This document shows, in pieces, positions 60,906-64,000 of a stretch of DNA of 64,000 nucleotides. The notes below the pieces were generated by a model that ran no database searches, was not told the origin of the DNA, and saw only the letters and a list, made by a program, of their open reading frames with translations. The DNA is from Novosphingobium sp. PhB165 (lineage in GTDB: Bacteria; Pseudomonadota; Alphaproteobacteria; Sphingomonadales; Sphingomonadaceae), in contig NZ_SLVB01000005.1 of NCBI RefSeq assembly GCF_004341845.1, forward strand, positions 1-64,000, read 5' to 3'. How positions within the stretch are numbered: the first letter of the stretch is position 1; the number at the start of each line of letters is the position of its first letter. Position numbers and translations under genes: made by a program.

Positions 60906-61214
60906 CCGGGTCCGCTGTTTCCGCCTAGAATCTCAGGCTCCAAGGCGAGGGCCGCATTATCGCGTCGCGCGGGTTTGTAAATAGACGGGGAAGGGGCCGG
61001 GCGCGACATGCGGCCCGGTTTGCGGATAACCGGTTGATATTCGGTTTCCCGAAACCGGTGTTTTCCGGATATTTCCTGAAGAGTTTTTCAAAAATGCGAT
61101 GAAGCGCAATTTGGGGCACGCGCGGATGCCGCGAAATCCCGGCCAGAATTCGCTGGCCAGAATTCGGGGGCCAGAATTCCTGTGGAGGCCCGCGCGGGCC
61201 GAATCTGGATCGGC
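60906..61214. other. Gene-free region with triple direct repeat
   Basis: No open frame here is convincing. The only structure seen is the GGCCAGAATTC triplet at 61141-61179 described separately, plus an A+T-richer stretch near 61040-61100 that could hold the kinase promoter. Confidence 0.45.
61141..61179. repeat. Three direct GGCCAGAATTC repeats
   Basis: GGCCAGAATTC begins at 61141, 61155 and 61169, exactly 14 bases apart, each with an EcoRI-like GAATTC core. Located just beyond the flaF stop. Could be replication slippage or a binding-site array; function unknown. Confidence 0.7.
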
Positions 61215-61595
61215 TTAGACCGGCGGCAGGCCCTGGCCGACCACGCCGTTCTCGTTGGAAAGACCGTTGAGAATGGCGCGGTTGACGTCGATCAGGTCGT
61301 CGATTTCATCGCGTCCGGCCATCACGTCCGAGGTGTATCTGCTCACCCACAGGCCAATGGAAATGATCGTTGCCCGCAGATCGTCCGGAAGACGATTTCC
61401 CGGTATCGCACAGATATTTGCGAACGTGCCCCAGACCATGCGGTTGCGGTGCAGGGCGGGCATGAGCTTGACGCCCCTGAGCCCGGCGTCGCGCGCCGCG
61501 ATCATCTCGGAAGTGATCTGGGTCATCAGCCGGTACTCGGTGCTGCGCGGCGAGGCGGCGACTTCCTGCACGCGGCGATAGGCATTGATTGACAT
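61215..61595 (-). CDS. flaF: Flagellar biosynthesis regulator FlaF
   Basis: A 126-residue protein matching FlaF: YRRVQEVAASPRSTEYRLMTQIT at the start, ALHRNRMVWGTFANICAIPGNRLPDDLRATIISIGLWVSRYTSDVM in the middle, and LIDVNRAILNGL at the end. FlaF promotes flagellin translation or secretion and opposes FlbT in Caulobacter and Brucella. ATG 61595 has GGAGCC upstream. A variant of the flagellar element, GTCCTATATT, lies 43-52 bases before the start. It is separated from flbT by 9.7 kb. Confidence 0.85.
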   Translation of the reverse strand: MSINAYRRVQEVAASPRSTEYRLMTQITSEMIAARDAGLRGVKLMPALHRNRMVWGTFANICAIPGNRLPDDLRATIISIGLWVSRYTSDVMAGRDEIDDLIDVNRAILNGLSNENGVVGQGLPPV

Positions 61596-61637
61596 GGTGG
61601 CTCCAGCGAATGTCGTCCGCGCCGATGCGCGCCCATC

Positions 61638-61647
61638 AATATAGGAC
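61638..61647 (-). promoter_or_regulatory. Flagellar-type element GTCCTATATT before flaF
   Basis: Minus-strand GTCCTATATT, two bases off the core. It is 43-52 bases before ATG 61595 and only 88 bases from the oppositely oriented motA element. Confidence 0.4.
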
Positions 61648-61734
61648 GAAATCGCGGCGGACGGTCGTGCCGCGTGGTCTGTCGCCCCTCGTCCTTCAAA
61701 AACCCGCGTGCCGCATCCGGGGAGTGTGAACTTC

Positions 61735-61744
61735 TTCCTATAAT
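61735..61744 (+). promoter_or_regulatory. Flagellar-type element TTCCTATAAT before motA
   Basis: TTCCTATAAT within CTTCTTCCTATAATCAC, one base off the core, 42-51 bases before the motA start. Confidence 0.5.
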
Positions 61745-61785
61745 CACGGCAAGGCTTCGGCCATTCATCATTCGCGGACCCATTC

Positions 61786-62670
61786 ATGCTCAACGCCATC
61801 GGCCTTGTCGTCATCCTGCTGTGCGTCTTCGGCAGCTTCCTGATGTCGGGCGGTAACATCATGGTCATCTTCCATGCCCTGCCGCACGAAATGATGGCGA
61901 TCGCGGGTGCCGCGATCGGCGCCTTCATCCTTGGAAACTCGCTCGAAACGGTCAAGAAGGCCTGGAAGGGCGTGCTGCGCGTGTTCAAGGGCTCGCACTG
62001 GAGCGAGGGCGATTTCCGCGACCTGCTGACGCTGCTGTTCACGCTGCTCGTCACGTTCCGCAAGGAAGGCGCCAATGCGATCGAGCGTCACCTGGATGAG
62101 CCGGCCGAGAGCAGCATCTTCCAGCGCTATCCGCGCCTGCTGATCGATGCCGGGCTGATCGAGTTCACCTGCGACTACTTGCGCATGATGACCGTCAACT
62201 TCGAGGACCCGCACCAGCTGGCCGAAGCGATGGAGCACGATATCGAGCGCCATCATCACGAGGAAATGCTGCCGCAGCACTCGCTTCAGATGATGGCGGA
62301 CGGCCTGCCGGCGCTCGGCATCGTCGCGGCCGTTCTCGGCGTCATCAAGACGATGAGCTCGATCGACCAGCCCACCGAAATCCTGGGAGCGATGATCGGC
62401 GGCGCGCTGGTCGGTACGTTCCTGGGCGTGTTGCTCGCCTACTGCCTGGTCGGCCCGATCGCGCAGAAGCTCCAGCAGGTCATCGATTCCGACTTCAAGC
62501 CCTACATGATCGTCAAGACCGCGATCATCGGCCACGCGCAGGGGCAGCCCACCGAAGTCGCCATCGAACTCGCCCGCCGCATGACCCCCTCGCCTTACGC
62601 GCCCTCGTTCACCCAGCTTGAAGCGGCGCTCGACGAAGTGAAGGACCAGCTCAATGCCAAGCCTGCCTGA
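61786..62670 (+). CDS. motA: Flagellar motor stator protein MotA
   Basis: A 294-residue stator subunit with four membrane helices: LNAIGLVVILLCVFGSFLMSGG and MAIAGAAIGAFILGN at the start, then a large cytoplasmic loop with RYPRLLIDAGLIEF and a charged HDIERHHHEEML segment, then GLPALGIVAAVLGVIKTM and GALVGTFLGVLLAYCLVGPIA. Last 17 bases overlap the STAS gene. MotB is not adjacent, which is unusual; it may be elsewhere in the genome. Probably first gene of motA-STAS-cheY-cheA. Confidence 0.92.
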   Translation: MLNAIGLVVILLCVFGSFLMSGGNIMVIFHALPHEMMAIAGAAIGAFILGNSLETVKKAWKGVLRVFKGSHWSEGDFRDLLTLLFTLLVTFRKEGANAIERHLDEPAESSIFQRYPRLLIDAGLIEFTCDYLRMMTVNFEDPHQLAEAMEHDIERHHHEEMLPQHSLQMMADGLPALGIVAAVLGVIKTMSSIDQPTEILGAMIGGALVGTFLGVLLAYCLVGPIAQKLQQVIDSDFKPYMIVKTAIIGHAQGQPTEVAIELARRMTPSPYAPSFTQLEAALDEVKDQLNAKPA

Positions 62671-62962
62671 AGGCACGAGCGGCGAAGGGCCGCTCGCACT
62701 GTCTACTCACGCTTCGACCGTGACGGCCGAGGAACTGCGCGACCGTCTGGTTGCCACCATCGGCGCCATCGAGATCGATGCCGCAAACGTGGAATCCGTG
62801 GGGCAGGCCGTGCTCCAGCTACTTCTCGCCGCCCGGAACGAGGCGGATGCGACGGGTCGCCCGTTCGCCATCGTCAATCCCAGCCAGCCCTTTGTCGACC
62901 GCGTCCGCGCTTGCGGACTGGCGGCGCCGCTGGGGCTCGTTGAAGAGGAATTTCCCGCGTGA
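62654..62962 (+). CDS. STAS-domain protein of the chemotaxis operon
   Basis: A 102-residue protein with a STAS-like fold: LVATIGAIEIDAANVESVGQAVLQLLLAA and FAIVNPSQPFVDRVRACGLAAPLGL, giving the strand-helix-strand-helix order of anti-sigma-antagonist-like domains. A phosphorylatable Ser or Thr is not obvious in the usual place (ANVESVG). Such proteins sit before cheY-cheA in several alphaproteobacterial operons; role unknown. It overlaps motA by 17 and cheY by four bases. Confidence 0.7.
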   Translation: MPSLPEGTSGEGPLALSTHASTVTAEELRDRLVATIGAIEIDAANVESVGQAVLQLLLAARNEADATGRPFAIVNPSQPFVDRVRACGLAAPLGLVEEEFPA

Positions 62963-63324
62963 GCAAACTCATCCTAACTGTCGACGATTCCGCCACGATC
63001 CGCATGCTGCTGAAGGCATCGCTGAGCGCGCAGGGTTTCCGCATCGAGAGCGCCAATGACGGCGAGCACGGGCTGGAACGCATGCACGAGGTGAAGCCGG
63101 ACCTGCTGATCACCGACATCAACATGCCCAAGATGGACGGCTTCGAACTGATTGAGGCCGTGCGCAAGACCAACGAGTTCAAGGGCACGCCGATCCTGGT
63201 GCTCTCGACCGAATTCTCGGACGAGAAGAAGACCCGTGCCCGTGAGGCCGGGGCCACCGGTTGGATCACCAAGCCCTTCGACGCCGACCGTCTGGGAGCG
63301 GCGATCCGCCGCGTCTGCCCGTGA
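62959..63324 (+). CDS. cheY: Chemotaxis response regulator CheY
   Basis: A 121-residue single-domain receiver: LTVDDSATIRMLLKASL (acidic pocket), LLITDINMPKMDG with the phospho-Asp, LVLSTEFSD with the Ser/Thr switch position, and WITKPFDADRL with the conserved Lys. No output domain. It is expected to bind the IDALFG motif of FliM (41623-42642). ATG overlaps the STAS stop and the stop overlaps cheA. Confidence 0.9.
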   Translation: MSKLILTVDDSATIRMLLKASLSAQGFRIESANDGEHGLERMHEVKPDLLITDINMPKMDGFELIEAVRKTNEFKGTPILVLSTEFSDEKKTRAREAGATGWITKPFDADRLGAAIRRVCP

Positions 63325-64000
63325 GCGACGAACTCGACGAAATCCAGGCGATCTTCTTCGAGGAGTGCGTCGAGGGTCTGGCGGTGGCCGAGGAAGGCCT
63401 TTCCGCCATGGCCGCCGGCGATACCTCGGCGGGCGTGATCGCCGGCGTGTTCCGCGCCGTCCACTCGATCAAGGGTGGCTCGGGCGCATTTGGACACACC
63501 GCGCTGCTCGGCTTCTCGCACCGGTTCGAGAACGTGCTGGACGAAGTGCGCGCCGGTCGCATCGCGCCGACGCCTGAAGTGACGCAGTGCCTGCTGGGCG
63601 CGTTCGATATCCTGTCTGACCACGTTTCCGCCGCGCAGACCGGCGGCGATGCGCCGGACGACGGGCTGATGCTGGAGCAGCTGGACGCCATTCTCGCGGG
63701 CGGCGGCGCGCCGGCCGCCCAGCCGGAACCGGAGCCCGTCGCGCCGGAGCCCGTTGCGGCAGCGGAGGACGAGTTCGGCTTCGTCCCGGTCGCGGCGCCG
63801 ATCATCGATCTGGACGCCGATTTCGATCCCTTCGGTTTCGAGCCGGTGGCCGTCGCTCTCGACGATTTCGATGCGCCCGAGGCTGCCGAACCGGCTGGCT
63901 GGACGGTCCGCTTCGGTCCCTCGCGCGCGGCCATGGCCAATGGCGGCGAACCGCTGCTGGTGATCCGCGAGCTGGAATCGATGGGCGGCGAAGTGACCGC
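63321..64000 (+). CDS. cheA: Chemotaxis histidine kinase CheA (N-terminal part; cut by window end)
   Basis: The frame opens at GTG 63321, overlapping cheY by four bases, and stays open to the end (about 226 residues). Residues 1 to about 110 form the P1 Hpt domain with FRAVHSIKGGSGAFGHTAL carrying the phospho-His. An Ala/Pro/Glu-rich linker follows, and after it GWTVRFGPSRAAMANGGEPLLVIRELESMG begins a P2-like alpha-beta domain. Kinase core and CheW-like domain lie beyond the window. Confidence 0.88.
   Translation, partial: MSDELDEIQAIFFEECVEGLAVAEEGLSAMAAGDTSAGVIAGVFRAVHSIKGGSGAFGHTALLGFSHRFENVLDEVRAGRIAPTPEVTQCLLGAFDILSDHVSAAQTGGDAPDDGLMLEQLDAILAGGGAPAAQPEPEPVAPEPVAAAEDEFGFVPVAAPIIDLDADFDPFGFEPVAVALDDFDAPEAAEPAGWTVRFGPSRAAMANGGEPLLVIRELESMGGEVT

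Overview
The window looks like a chromosomal segment of a sphingomonad (Alphaproteobacteria, Sphingomonadales; Novosphingobium- or Sphingobium-like). The reasons are high GC across most of it, the alphaproteobacterial flagellar proteins FlbT, FlaF, a DUF6468-like protein and a MotE-like protein, a TonB-dependent vitamin B12 receptor, and a paired-hairpin intergenic repeat of the kind common in this order. The genus is an inference; no rRNA gene is present.

Region 1 (1-11.1 kb) is accessory DNA, clearly richer in A+T. A surface-polysaccharide block (flippase, two hexapeptide acyltransferases, two family-2 glycosyltransferases, a Wzy-like polymerase) lies between two remnants of one IS5-type transposase family. 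It is followed by decayed IS3- and IS6-family elements, an intact Tat-type beta-helix protein, an intact UDP-glucuronate 4-epimerase and a wrecked UDP-glucose 6-dehydrogenase gene. About 1.1 kb with no recognisable gene follows.

Region 2 (12-23 kb) is mixed: an outer-membrane protein, a possible uracil-DNA-glycosylase-fold protein, a helix-turn-helix regulator with a palindrome upstream, and a 40-residue membrane peptide. It then holds a DapA-family lyase/deaminase divergent from an M24 peptidase, a periplasmic DUF885 protein, and a GntR/UTRA regulator followed by a frameshifted SIS-domain deaminase gene. A TPR-sulfotransferase closes it.

Region 3 (23.2-34.5 kb) is a cobalamin locus. Two cobalamin riboswitches sit back to back on opposite strands. 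The minus-strand one precedes a membrane protein and cobB/cbiA; the plus-strand one precedes btuB, a DUF1636 protein, cobT, an alpha-ribazole-phosphatase-like gene, cobS, cobD, cbiB, cobQ and cobU, almost all overlapping by a few bases. Together these cover B12 or corrinoid capture, late amidations and nucleotide-loop assembly.

Region 4 (34.5-64 kb) is a flagellar/chemotaxis island: a chemoreceptor, flagellin, flgHAGF, fliL-fliM-DUF6468-motE, an exported protein, a small membrane protein with a TPR partner, flgL, flgK, flgE, flbT, fliI-fliJ-transglycosylase and a sigma-70-like gene. After an alginate-export-type porin and a FixL/FixJ-like pair come flaF and motA-STAS-cheY-cheA (cheA cut by the window end). 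A near-identical element, ATCCTATAAT, recurs before most transcription units of this island and occurs twice, inverted, before the sigma-like gene. That gene shows a recognisable region 2 but no recognisable region 4. This pairing is the most interesting possible new system in the window.
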